Below, piece by piece: positions 56,412-64,000 of a stretch of DNA of 64,000 nucleotides. The position numbers were made by a program, and so were the translations under genes. This stretch comes from CAWAYH01 sp963786195 (GTDB lineage: Bacteria > Acidobacteriota > Vicinamibacteria > Vicinamibacterales > 2-12-FULL-66-21): assembly GCA_963786195.1 (NCBI GenBank), contig CAWAYH010000014.1, positions 124,001 through 188,000 of the forward strand, written 5' to 3'. Below the pieces are notes generated by a model. That model saw only the letters and a list, made by a program, of their open reading frames with translations, did not search any database and was not told the DNA's origin. The first letter of the stretch is position 1. Each line of letters starts with the position of its first letter.

Positions 56412-56427
56412 ACTGTAACGCTTAAGG
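56412..56427. promoter_or_regulatory. Operator-like ACTGTAACGCTTAAGG upstream of ROK gene
   Basis: The sequence matches the operator at 22648-22663 (ACTTTATCGCTAAAGT) at 12 of 16 positions and has the same central CG. It lies 70 nt before the ROK gene start. A further inverted pair, GGCTAA and TTAGCC, spans about 56440-56463. Both are candidate sites for autoregulation, but the match is imperfect. Confidence 0.35.
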
Positions 56428-56495
56428 GACGCGTCTTTTGGCTAAAGTAGGGACAAATTAGCCAAGGCGGGGGCCGATGTCAAGAGGAAATTCGT

Positions 56496-58331
56496 CTAGC
56501 GCGTCTTTCGCAGCGTCCGGGTAATCCGCCCCGACCACTGCCCTTCCACGCTGACCGTGGCGCGGACGATGTAGTCGCCAGGGTGGAGCGATCCAATCGG
56601 AATGGCAAAGGTCCCGATGAAGCGATCCTCGCCGGTAATGGGTTTCATCGCACCCGGGATCGTGAGGAGCGCCGGCCCGTTCATCGTGCCGGCGATTTCC
56701 GCCGTCACCGAGACCGGCGCGCCGCCCGCCCGTCCGTACACATCGAAGTAGCCAAGGGCCACCGGCTCCGCGCCGAACTGCATCCGCGGCACGAAGCCGC
56801 CACGGCGCGACAGACCCAGCACCAGCCCGCTGACCTTCAACGGTCCGGCCGCCGCCAGGCCCGCCTCGACTTCGTAGTCCGCGGTGCCGCTGCGCCCGGA
56901 TTCGTCCGTTGCCGCCACGCGGAGGCGGTACGTCCCGGGACGCGGCGCGACGAGCGCGCCCATGACGATCGGACCGGCGATATCTCGCGGTTCAGCCGTC
57001 CATTGCGACGTCAGCCGGCCGCTTTCGTCGAACAGACCCGCCGCGGCCGCCGCGAGCTTCACGGTCGGCTCGACGGGCTCCATGATGCAGACGACTTTCA
57101 GCCGCCCATCCTCGGGGTTGGTCGACACGTAGCCGACGCCCCGCAGCGGGAGATCGCGGAACACGCGTCCTTCACGCAGCATCGTCCGTGGCGTGAGCGT
57201 CTGCGGCTTGCTGCCGGCGCGGTCCGACGGCCTCGGCATCGTGATTTGCGGTCGCACACGCACGAGCAGCCCTTCGCGGATGACCCGCACATCGAGCTGA
57301 CGGCTCACGCCGTTCCGGTCGCCGGCGCTGGGTTCGAACCCGAGGACGTAGTACGCGGACGTTTCGCGCGCGATGCGGACCAGCGTCGATTCGCCGCTCG
57401 CGGCCAGCGACATGCGATGGGCTCCGGTCACGCCGGCGAGATGCTCGAGTCCCTCGAGCGGGTTGTCCGATCCGACGAAGCCGGCGCCCGCGATGTTCTC
57501 CGTCTGCGCCGCGCCCGGCTTGATCATCAGGTCTTCAGGCTGGATGACATAGAAGCTGACGTGGGCCGCGCCCGCTGCGTCGCCGAGCTGCGCGAACATC
57601 TCCGTCGTCAGCTCGCATGGACCGGGCGCGCGCGTGATGACCGAATCGCGCCGCGGACCGGCCATCCCCGACGAGACGAACAGCACGGTCGATGGCCCTT
57701 CGATCGCGCCGAGCCCCGATGCGAGGCCGGTGAGCGATTCGAGCGTGCGGCGCGTACGGCACGCCATCTCGGAGCCGCCCTCGTTCGGAGACCCCTGTCC
57801 GCCGATCTTCAACATTTCGGCGCGAACCCGCTCGTGATCGGTCGTGAGGTTTGTCTTGAATCCGCCATACGGCATCGTGACGAGCCCGACGCGATCGCGC
57901 GGTGAGAGGCTCTTGAGGAATCGTTCGATGGCCGCGCGAAGCGGACGTTCCCGGCCCGGACGGAACGAATCGTCCTCGATGGCAATCACGAACGATCGAC
58001 CGGCGTCGGCAGCGGCGTTGCTGCCGAACGGCGGCGGAAGCGGGACGGCTTCGGGAGCGCCATCGACGGACGGTGTCGCCGCGACGGGGATCCACTCGAG
58101 CCATTTCAACTGGCGCGGCCGGCCATCGACGCGGACCTGTACTTCCTCGGGCTTCAAGTCGGCGACAGGCTGCCCGTCGATCGTGACGGCGTAGAAGTCG
58201 ACAGCGATCGTGTCGAGCGGCCGCGACGGTTGACTGCTCTGCGAATGCGATGACGGCACCGCGGCGAGCGTGGCACACGCGCATGCGGCACCGAGGACGA
58301 GTCGTCCATGCGCGCGCGCGTCACGGTTCAT
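56496..58331 (-). CDS. VWFA-related domain protein, secreted
   Basis: About 611 residues, intact. A signal peptide (LVLGAACACATLAAVPSSHS) is followed by an acidobacterial-type N-terminal strand region (IAVDFYAVTIDGQPVADLKP, EEVQVRVDGRPRQLKWLEW), a von Willebrand A-like domain (SFVIAIEDDSFRPGRERPLR, RDRVGLVTMPYGGFKTNLTT, STVLFVSSGMAGPRRDSVIT) and ETSAYYVLGFEPSAGDRNG, a block typical of the family. A beta-rich C-terminal half follows. The MIDAS-like motif is degenerate (EDDSF in place of DxSxS). The start at 58331 is preferred over a GTG at 58367. The protein probably works as a periplasmic adhesion or scaffold module. No partner is visible. Confidence 0.8.
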   Translation of the reverse strand: MNRDARAHGRLVLGAACACATLAAVPSSHSQSSQPSRPLDTIAVDFYAVTIDGQPVADLKPEEVQVRVDGRPRQLKWLEWIPVAATPSVDGAPEAVPLPPPFGSNAAADAGRSFVIAIEDDSFRPGRERPLRAAIERFLKSLSPRDRVGLVTMPYGGFKTNLTTDHERVRAEMLKIGGQGSPNEGGSEMACRTRRTLESLTGLASGLGAIEGPSTVLFVSSGMAGPRRDSVITRAPGPCELTTEMFAQLGDAAGAAHVSFYVIQPEDLMIKPGAAQTENIAGAGFVGSDNPLEGLEHLAGVTGAHRMSLAASGESTLVRIARETSAYYVLGFEPSAGDRNGVSRQLDVRVIREGLLVRVRPQITMPRPSDRAGSKPQTLTPRTMLREGRVFRDLPLRGVGYVSTNPEDGRLKVVCIMEPVEPTVKLAAAAAGLFDESGRLTSQWTAEPRDIAGPIVMGALVAPRPGTYRLRVAATDESGRSGTADYEVEAGLAAAGPLKVSGLVLGLSRRGGFVPRMQFGAEPVALGYFDVYGRAGGAPVSVTAEIAGTMNGPALLTIPGAMKPITGEDRFIGTFAIPIGSLHPGDYIVRATVSVEGQWSGRITRTLRKTR

Positions 58332-58581
58332 GCGCAACAGAATAGTCCTGTTTGGCGTCGCCGACACATCCCACTCGAGAGCGTGTGACCGATGGTCGTG
58401 CTGAAGTGTTGGACGGCATTTCTGGCGGCGCGGGCGACCTCAAAACGCTGAAGAACACTTCGCGGAACGAGCCCGTTCTGCGCTAAATCCAGCCCATTTC
58501 CGTTGATTCCGCTTCTCTCTGCTTCCTAAAGTGGCGTGATACCTCGTCAGTTGGTCTCGAAGTGAATGGGAGGAGCACTTC

Positions 58582-61500
58582 ATGAAGCGCAGTCTTTCAC
58601 GGCTGGTGCTGACGTGTGTACTCGCGACGTTCGCGAGCGCACTCCTTAGCGCGCAAGGTACAGCGACCTCGTCCATCTCGGGCGTCGTCGTCGACACGGG
58701 CGGCGGCGTCGTACCCGGCGCCTCCGTCGTCGTCACGAACAACGGGAACGGCTCGAGCTTCGAGACGATCTCGAACACGGACGGCGTGTTCTCCGTGCCG
58801 GCGCTTCCCGCCGGCGTATACACAGTCACCGTGTCGCTGGCCGGATTCAAGACGGCCATCCTCAACGAAGTGCGGCTGCAGCTCGGCACGCCCGCCGCCG
58901 TCAAGGCGACGCTCGAGGTCGGCAGCCTCGAAGAGACCGTGATCGTCACGACGAGCAGCGACGTCGTGAACACGCAGACCGCGACCATCTCGGCGACGCT
59001 CAACGTCGATCAGATCAACAAGCTGCCGATGTCGACCCGGAACGCGCTCAACGCGGTGACGTTCCTGCCTGGCGTCAACACGAGGGGCATCAACCGCGAC
59101 TCGAACTTCAACGGGCTCCCGGATTCCTTCGTCGCGATCAGCCTGGACGGCGTGAACAACAACGACAACTTCAACAAGTCGACCGAGGGTCTGTTCGCGA
59201 TGGTGACGCCGCGCCAGGACGCGGTCGAGGCGGTCACGGTGACGACGGCCGTCGGCGGGGCGGACGTCGGGGGGCATGGCGCCGTCTCGATCAACTTTGC
59301 GACCCGCTCGGGCACCAACCGGTTCACCGGCAGCGCCTACGAGTACTTCCGCGCGCCCGAGCTGAACTCGAACTACTTCTTCAACACGCTCAACAGCCTG
59401 CCCAAGAACGAGGTCAAGGTGAATCAGTACGGCTTCCGGCAGGGCGGCCCCATCGTCATCCCGAAGCTGTACGACGGCCGCGGCAAGGCTTTCTTCTTCG
59501 TCAACTACGAAGAGCTCCGGCTCCCGAACAACGTGACGCGGACGCGGACGGTGCTGAATCCGGACGCGCAGCGCGGCATTTTCAGGTGGGACGTCACATC
59601 GGGCGGCGTGACGCAGACGGTCGAGCGCGACCTGCTGGCGATGGGCGCCGCCAACGGCGTCATCAGCACGCCCGATCCGCTCGTCGCCACCCTGCTCAAT
59701 CAGATCCGATCGGCGATGGGATCGACCGGCGTCATCAACGCGACGAGCGATCGGAACACGACGAGCTACGTGTGGCAGAGCCCCGGCAACCAGACCGAGA
59801 AACAGCCGGTCGTCCGCATCGACTACAACCTGACCGACAAGCACCGGCTGAGCGGCGTCTACAACTGGCAGGTCGTCATCCGCGATCCCGATCACCTTAA
59901 TAACGACGACGTCCGCTTCCCGGGATTTCCAAACTACGCGAGATACGAATCGTATCGGCCCCTGTCGTCGGGCACGCTGCGATCCACGCTGTCATCGAAC
60001 CTCGTCAACGAGCTGCGCGGCGGAATCCGCTGGGGACCCGGCTACTTCGGCATGGAGGCCAGCAGCGGCGCCCACACGTTCGAGGGGTCCGATTTCTACG
60101 CGATCGACCTCTCGAACAACGACGACCTGAACCTGACCAACTGGTTCCAGCAGAACGGCATGAACTGGCGGAGTGCGTGGAGCTGGAACATCGACGACAC
60201 GCTCAACTGGCAGCGTGGGACCCACAGCCTCAGCTTCGGCGGGTCGCTGTTCTTCGGTCACGTCTGGGAGAAGTCGCAGCAGGTCGTGCCCGGCATCACG
60301 TTCGACATGGCGGCGGCCGATCCGGCCACGGCCATGTTCAGCGCGGCCAATGTCCCGGGCGCGTCGAACGCGGCGCTGAGTGACGCGCAGGATCTGTTCG
60401 CACTGCTGACGGGACGCGTGAACTCCTTCACCAGCCAGGCCGTCCTCGGGGAGGAGTCGAATGTCTACGAGTACCTCGGCACGCGCACGCGCGCCGGAAA
60501 GATGAACGAGTACTCGCTCTTCGCGCAGGATTCCTGGCGCATGACGCCGACGCTCACGCTCAACGCGGGCGTCCGGTGGGACCTGCAGATGCCGTTCACG
60601 CCCGTGAACGACATCCTGTCGCAATCGACGCTGGCGGACGCGTGCGGCATCTCGGGGTTCGCACCGAACGGCGACTGCCGGTTCTACGACCCGACGGCGA
60701 CGGGCGGCAAGACGCCGAACTTCGTCGAGTTCAGCACAGGCAGCCGCGGGTACAAGACCGACTGGAACAACGTCGCGCCCAACGTGGGCGTCGCGTGGCG
60801 GCCGAACGTGCAGGAGGGCTGGCTCCGCACGCTGTTCGGCGATCCCGAGCAGGCGACGGTGCGCGCCGGCTTCTCGATGGTGTACGACCGCCAGGGCATG
60901 GCGATTTTCACCGGTCAGTACGGGGCCAATCCCGGCAGCACGCTCAGCCTGACCCGCAGTGAAGCGAACGGCCTGCTCGTGCCCGCCGGTTCCGGCCAGA
61001 CGTGGCCTGTGCTCCTGCGGGATTCGAGCCGCCTGCCGGCGCCAGGTCCGTGCCCCGCGGGAGTCATCAACGCGGGCTGCATTCCCGAGGCGCCGTCGTA
61101 CCCGATTCCGGTGCGGGCGAACCGGGCGGACAGCATCAACACGTTCCATCCGGACATCCAGATCGCCTACGCGCGCTCGTGGACCGTCAGCTTCCAGCGG
61201 GCGCTGTCGCGTGACATGGCCGTCGACATCCGCTACGTGGGAACCCGCGGCGTCAACCAGTGGACCGAGGTCAACTACAACGGCGCCGACGACCGCAACA
61301 TCATCGAGAACGGGTTCTACAACGAGTTCCAGCTCGCCATGGCGAACCTGCACGCGAACAACGCCTCGGGGATCACGAACCGGGCGGGATCGTTCGCCTA
61401 CTTCGGACCCGGCAGCGGAACGAACCCGCTGCCAATCTACCTGGCGTATTTCAACGGATCGACGGACGTCAACAGCGCGGCGGCCTACTCGGGCGCCAAC

Positions 61501-62508
61501 TGGACCAACACGACGTTTGCCGGCCGCCTGGTCCGCGTGAGCCCGAATCCGGGTGGCGCCGCCGGGGACCTCGACGGCAACCAGACGCGGCGCGACAACG
61601 CCGCGCGAGCCGGACTGACGCCGAACTTCTTCGTCATCAACCCGGCCGTCAACGAGTCGAACGTCTACGAAAGCGCCGCGTTCAGCGACTACCACGCGCT
61701 GCAGATCGAGCTGCGGCGCCGCCTGTCGCGCGGGTTCCAGATCAACGGCAGCTATCAGTACGCGCTCGAGGGCGGCTCGGCGTACCAGGGCCGGCGCTAC
61801 GGACGCGTGATGAACCCGACGGCCAACGTCAGGCATGCCATCAAGACGCAATGGGACTACAGCGTGCCAGTCGGACGCGGCCGGCGGTTCGGCGCCGACC
61901 TGAGCCCGATCCTCGATGGCGTGGTCGGCGGCTGGGAATTCAGCGGCGCGGGCCGGATCCAGGCGTCGCATGGTGAACTTCGGCAACGTCCGCCTGGTGG
62001 GCATGACGGTCGACGACGTCACCGACGCTGTACAGGTATCGAGGTGCGACCGAACCCGACGAGCGGAGCGCCGACGGTCTACCTGCTGCCGCAGGACATC
62101 ATCGACAACACGCGCCGGGCGTTCAGCCTGAGCACGACGTCGGCAAGCGGCTACTCGAGCCTGGGCGTGCCGGAGGGCCGCTACTTCGCGCCCGCCAACG
62201 GTCCGGACTGCATCCAGCTCCGGGCCGGCGACTGCGCGCCGCGGACGGTACTCGTGCGCACGCCGTTCTTCACTCGCTTCGACATCGGGCTGACCAAGCG
62301 TTTCCCGGTTCGCGGCGCGATGAATTTCGAGCTGCGGTTCGACCTGCTGAACGTGTTCGACAACATCAACTTCACGACGACGAACGCGAACAACACACCC
62401 GGCGCGGGCGCCAACATCTTCACGACAACCACCGCGTACCAGGACTTCAACAACCAGTTCGATCCTGGCGGGCGGCTCGGGCAAGTCGTTTTCAGACTGA
62501 ACTGGTAA
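58582..62508 (+). CDS. TonB-dependent receptor (Oar-like), tandem copy 1 (locally out of frame)
   Basis: About 1308 residues. A signal peptide (LVLTCVLATFASALLSAQG) is followed by a regulatory-like domain (ISGVVVDTGGGVVPGASVVV), a plug (INKLPMSTRNALNAVTFLPG, VAISLDGVNNNDNFNKS) and a barrel ending GRLGQVVFRLNW with the C-terminal aromatic residue. Between about 61973 and 62045 the frame is wrong: the alternative frame reads MVNFGNVRLVGMTVDDVTDA. The frame is restored by EVRPNPTSGAPTVYLLP, so compensating indels are present. GGGAGGAGCACTTC precedes the ATG. It is followed closely by a paralogue with a near-identical leader. The ligand is unknown. Confidence 0.88.
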   Translation: MKRSLSRLVLTCVLATFASALLSAQGTATSSISGVVVDTGGGVVPGASVVVTNNGNGSSFETISNTDGVFSVPALPAGVYTVTVSLAGFKTAILNEVRLQLGTPAAVKATLEVGSLEETVIVTTSSDVVNTQTATISATLNVDQINKLPMSTRNALNAVTFLPGVNTRGINRDSNFNGLPDSFVAISLDGVNNNDNFNKSTEGLFAMVTPRQDAVEAVTVTTAVGGADVGGHGAVSINFATRSGTNRFTGSAYEYFRAPELNSNYFFNTLNSLPKNEVKVNQYGFRQGGPIVIPKLYDGRGKAFFFVNYEELRLPNNVTRTRTVLNPDAQRGIFRWDVTSGGVTQTVERDLLAMGAANGVISTPDPLVATLLNQIRSAMGSTGVINATSDRNTTSYVWQSPGNQTEKQPVVRIDYNLTDKHRLSGVYNWQVVIRDPDHLNNDDVRFPGFPNYARYESYRPLSSGTLRSTLSSNLVNELRGGIRWGPGYFGMEASSGAHTFEGSDFYAIDLSNNDDLNLTNWFQQNGMNWRSAWSWNIDDTLNWQRGTHSLSFGGSLFFGHVWEKSQQVVPGITFDMAAADPATAMFSAANVPGASNAALSDAQDLFALLTGRVNSFTSQAVLGEESNVYEYLGTRTRAGKMNEYSLFAQDSWRMTPTLTLNAGVRWDLQMPFTPVNDILSQSTLADACGISGFAPNGDCRFYDPTATGGKTPNFVEFSTGSRGYKTDWNNVAPNVGVAWRPNVQEGWLRTLFGDPEQATVRAGFSMVYDRQGMAIFTGQYGANPGSTLSLTRSEANGLLVPAGSGQTWPVLLRDSSRLPAPGPCPAGVINAGCIPEAPSYPIPVRANRADSINTFHPDIQIAYARSWTVSFQRALSRDMAVDIRYVGTRGVNQWTEVNYNGADDRNIIENGFYNEFQLAMANLHANNASGITNRAGSFAYFGPGSGTNPLPIYLAYFNGSTDVNSAAAYSGANWTNTTFAGRLVRVSPNPGGAAGDLDGNQTRRDNAARAGLTPNFFVINPAVNESNVYESAAFSDYHALQIELRRRLSRGFQINGSYQYALEGGSAYQGRRYGRVMNPTANVRHAIKTQWDYSVPVGRGRRFGADLSPILDGVVGGWEFSGAGRIQASHGELRQRPPGGHDGRRRHRRCTGIEVRPNPTSGAPTVYLLPQDIIDNTRRAFSLSTTSASGYSSLGVPEGRYFAPANGPDCIQLRAGDCAPRTVLVRTPFFTRFDIGLTKRFPVRGAMNFELRFDLLNVFDNINFTTTNANNTPGAGANIFTTTTAYQDFNNQFDPGGRLGQVVFRLNW

Positions 62509-62549
62509 CTCGAACCTGAACAACCTGTTTGAGTTGGGAGGAACAACTC

Positions 62550-64000
62550 ATGCGAATCATCAAGGTAATGTGCGCAGCCGCGCTGATGGCGTTTGCGCTC
62601 GCGGGTGCAGTGGTGCGTGCGCAGGGGACGGCGAATTCAGCACTGGCCGGCGTCGTGGTGGACACGGCCGGCGGCGTCGTACCGGGCGCGAACGTCGTCG
62701 TCAAGAACAACGCGACGGGCGGGACGTTCGAGACCACCACGAACACGTCGGGAGTGTTCTCCCTCCCCGCGCTGGATCCGGGCACCTACACGGTCACGAT
62801 CTCGCTCGACGGATTCCGGTACGGTCGTCATCAGCGACGTCAGGCTGCTCGCGGCCAATCCAGGAAACATCAAGGCAGTCCTCGAAGTCGGCAGCCTCTC
62901 GGAGACCGTCGAGGTCAAGGGCGGCACCGAACTGATTCAGACCAAGACAGCGACCGTCTCGTCCACGATCACGACGGAACAGATCACGAACCTTCCGCTG
63001 GTGTCGCGAAACGCGTTGAACTTCGTCGTGTTCATGCCGGGCGTCGAGACGTCGGGCGGGCCGCGCGGGTCGACGATCATGGGGCTGCCGCAGAACACGA
63101 TCAGCGTGATGATCGACGGCGTCAACGTGAACAACAACTTCCAGTCCACCGACGGATTCTTCTCGATGATTACGCCGCGGCTGGACGCGATCGAGGAAGT
63201 CACGGTCACGGGCGCAACGCCGACGGCCGATCAGGCGGCGCTGGGCGCCGTGCAGGTCTCGTTCGTCACCCGCTCGGGCACGAACAAGCTCGATGGCAGC
63301 CTCTACCACTACTTCCGCCATCCCGATCTGAACTCGAACTACTATTTCAACAAGATCCGCGGCCTCGAGCGCAACGAGGTCATCGTGCATCAGTACGGGG
63401 GACGCGTCGGCGGACCGATCGTCATCCCGGGACTGTTCGACGGCAGGAACCGGGCGTTCTTCTTCTTCAACCAGGAGGAGTTCTACCAGCCGACCGAAGC
63501 CTCGCGCACGCGCTCGATCCTGCACCCGCTCGCGCAACAGGGCGTCTTCAGGTACAACGTGACGGTTGACGGCGTTCAGCAGACGAGATCCGTGAACCTG
63601 CTGGATCTGGCCGCGCGTTTCAACCAGATTACGGCGCTGGACCCGACGACGAGCAGCGTGCTGGCCCGCATCCGGTCGGCCGCCGGCACGACGGGAACGA
63701 TCACCGACCAGACCAACCCGAACACGCAGCAGTACTTCTATCAGAGCGCCGGCACCAACACGACGCACGCGCCGACCGGCCGCGTCGACGTCAACCTGAC
63801 GAACAACCACCGGCTGAGCGGGTCGTATTCGTGGGGCAAGCTCCTGACGAGCCCGGACATCCTGAACAACAACGATGCGCCATTCCCGGGGTTCCCGAAC
63901 ATCGGCGAGACGCCGTCGTATCGCACCGTTGGATCGACCAGCCTGCGCTCGACGCTTTCGTCGAACATGGTCAACGAGCTGCGTGGCGGCTGGCAATGGT
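62550..64000 (+). CDS. TonB-dependent receptor (Oar-like), tandem copy 2, 3' end outside window (frameshifted)
   Basis: The N-terminal 480 or so residues of a second receptor, 41 nt after the first. A signal peptide (AALMAFALAGAVVRAQG) is followed by the regulatory-like domain (LAGVVVDTAGGVVPGANVVV) and a plug (ITNLPLVSRNALNFVVFMPG, ISVMIDGVNVNNNFQS). The frame breaks near 62818 at DGFR and continues as TVVISDVRLLAANPGNIKAV; one extra T explains it. GGGAGGAACAACTC precedes the ATG at 62550, nearly the same leader as copy 1. The two are tandem paralogues, probably from a local duplication, and may differ in ligand. Confidence 0.87.

Noticed and set aside
57331..57350. GGGTTCGAACCC, resembling a tRNA T-loop
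   Set aside because: It lies inside the VWFA-related gene, in the codons for LGFEPSAGD, and no cloverleaf can be built around it.
59992..62523. An 843-residue open frame on the minus strand
   Set aside because: It is antisense to the well-supported TonB receptor and has the Arg/Ala/Val-rich composition of a high-GC shadow frame, with no recognisable domain.

Overview
The window reads as a high-GC chromosome segment of an Acidobacteriota bacterium, most likely of the Vicinamibacteria type. This is inferred from gene content: Oar-like TonB-dependent receptors with an N-terminal carboxypeptidase-regulatory-like domain, MacB/FtsX-type permeases without ATPases (one behind a PadR regulator), a VWFA-related protein, an S9 peptidase, a DUF3500 protein, Tat-exported carbohydrate enzymes and futalosine-pathway menaquinone synthesis (mqnD). 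I see no rRNA, tRNA, CRISPR array, phage gene or transposase.

Layout. 1-5.6 kb: the end of mqnD, a Tat-exported sugar isomerase-like protein, a DapA-family aldolase, a pentonate-type IlvD/Edd dehydratase and an SMP-30 lactonase. 5.7-10.8 kb: a TonB receptor divergent from an Nramp-fold transporter lacking the metal motifs. 10.9-18.1 kb: a PadR-permease pair, a PQQ-type sugar dehydrogenase and a second permease. 18.2-26.2 kb: a GntR regulator, an alginate-lyase-family enzyme, an MBL-fold hydrolase, an MFS transporter and a TonB receptor, resembling a uronate-polysaccharide locus. 26.3-28.4 kb: an oxidoreductase, a double zinc-ribbon protein and a secreted HExxH protein. 28.4-43 kb: a carbohydrate catabolic block with two SDRs, a signal-less solute-binding protein, a FAH-family hydrolase, an Rbs-like ABC importer, L-fuconate dehydratase, GH95 fucosidase, a cupin, GH97 and a second alginate-lyase-family enzyme. 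43-51.3 kb: a FAD oxidoreductase, a 50-residue basic protein, a SpoIIE-type phosphatase, DUF3500, an S9 peptidase and a CXXCH protein. 51.4-56.3 kb: a GH36-like galactosidase, GH29 fucosidase, a small standalone domain and a ROK regulator. 56.5-64 kb: a VWFA-related protein and two tandem TonB receptors, the second cut by the window edge.

How it fits together. The central block reads as a non-phosphorylative L-fucose pathway. Fucosidases (GH95, GH29) release fucose, an ABC importer takes it up, an SDR and a lactonase would give L-fuconate, FucD makes 2-keto-3-deoxy-L-fuconate, a second SDR oxidises it, and the FAH-family enzyme cleaves it to pyruvate and lactate. FucD keeps every catalytic residue of the family. 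No dedicated fuconolactonase is visible.

Two window-wide properties matter to a reader. First, single-base frameshifts break about half of the genes (roughly one per 2-3 kb, very dense at 21.7-26.2 kb) while the encoded proteins stay intact across frames, so consensus errors are far likelier than pseudogenes. Second, the short intergenic gaps are full of distinct repeat families: GTGCAC-rich hairpins, a 41-bp inverted repeat with three loop repeats, 7-bp and 14-bp tandem repeats, and a GTCCGGCTnnAGCCGGAC palindrome, two copies of which lie in frame inside the GH95 gene. A shared 18-bp operator-like sequence precedes two of the TonB receptors.
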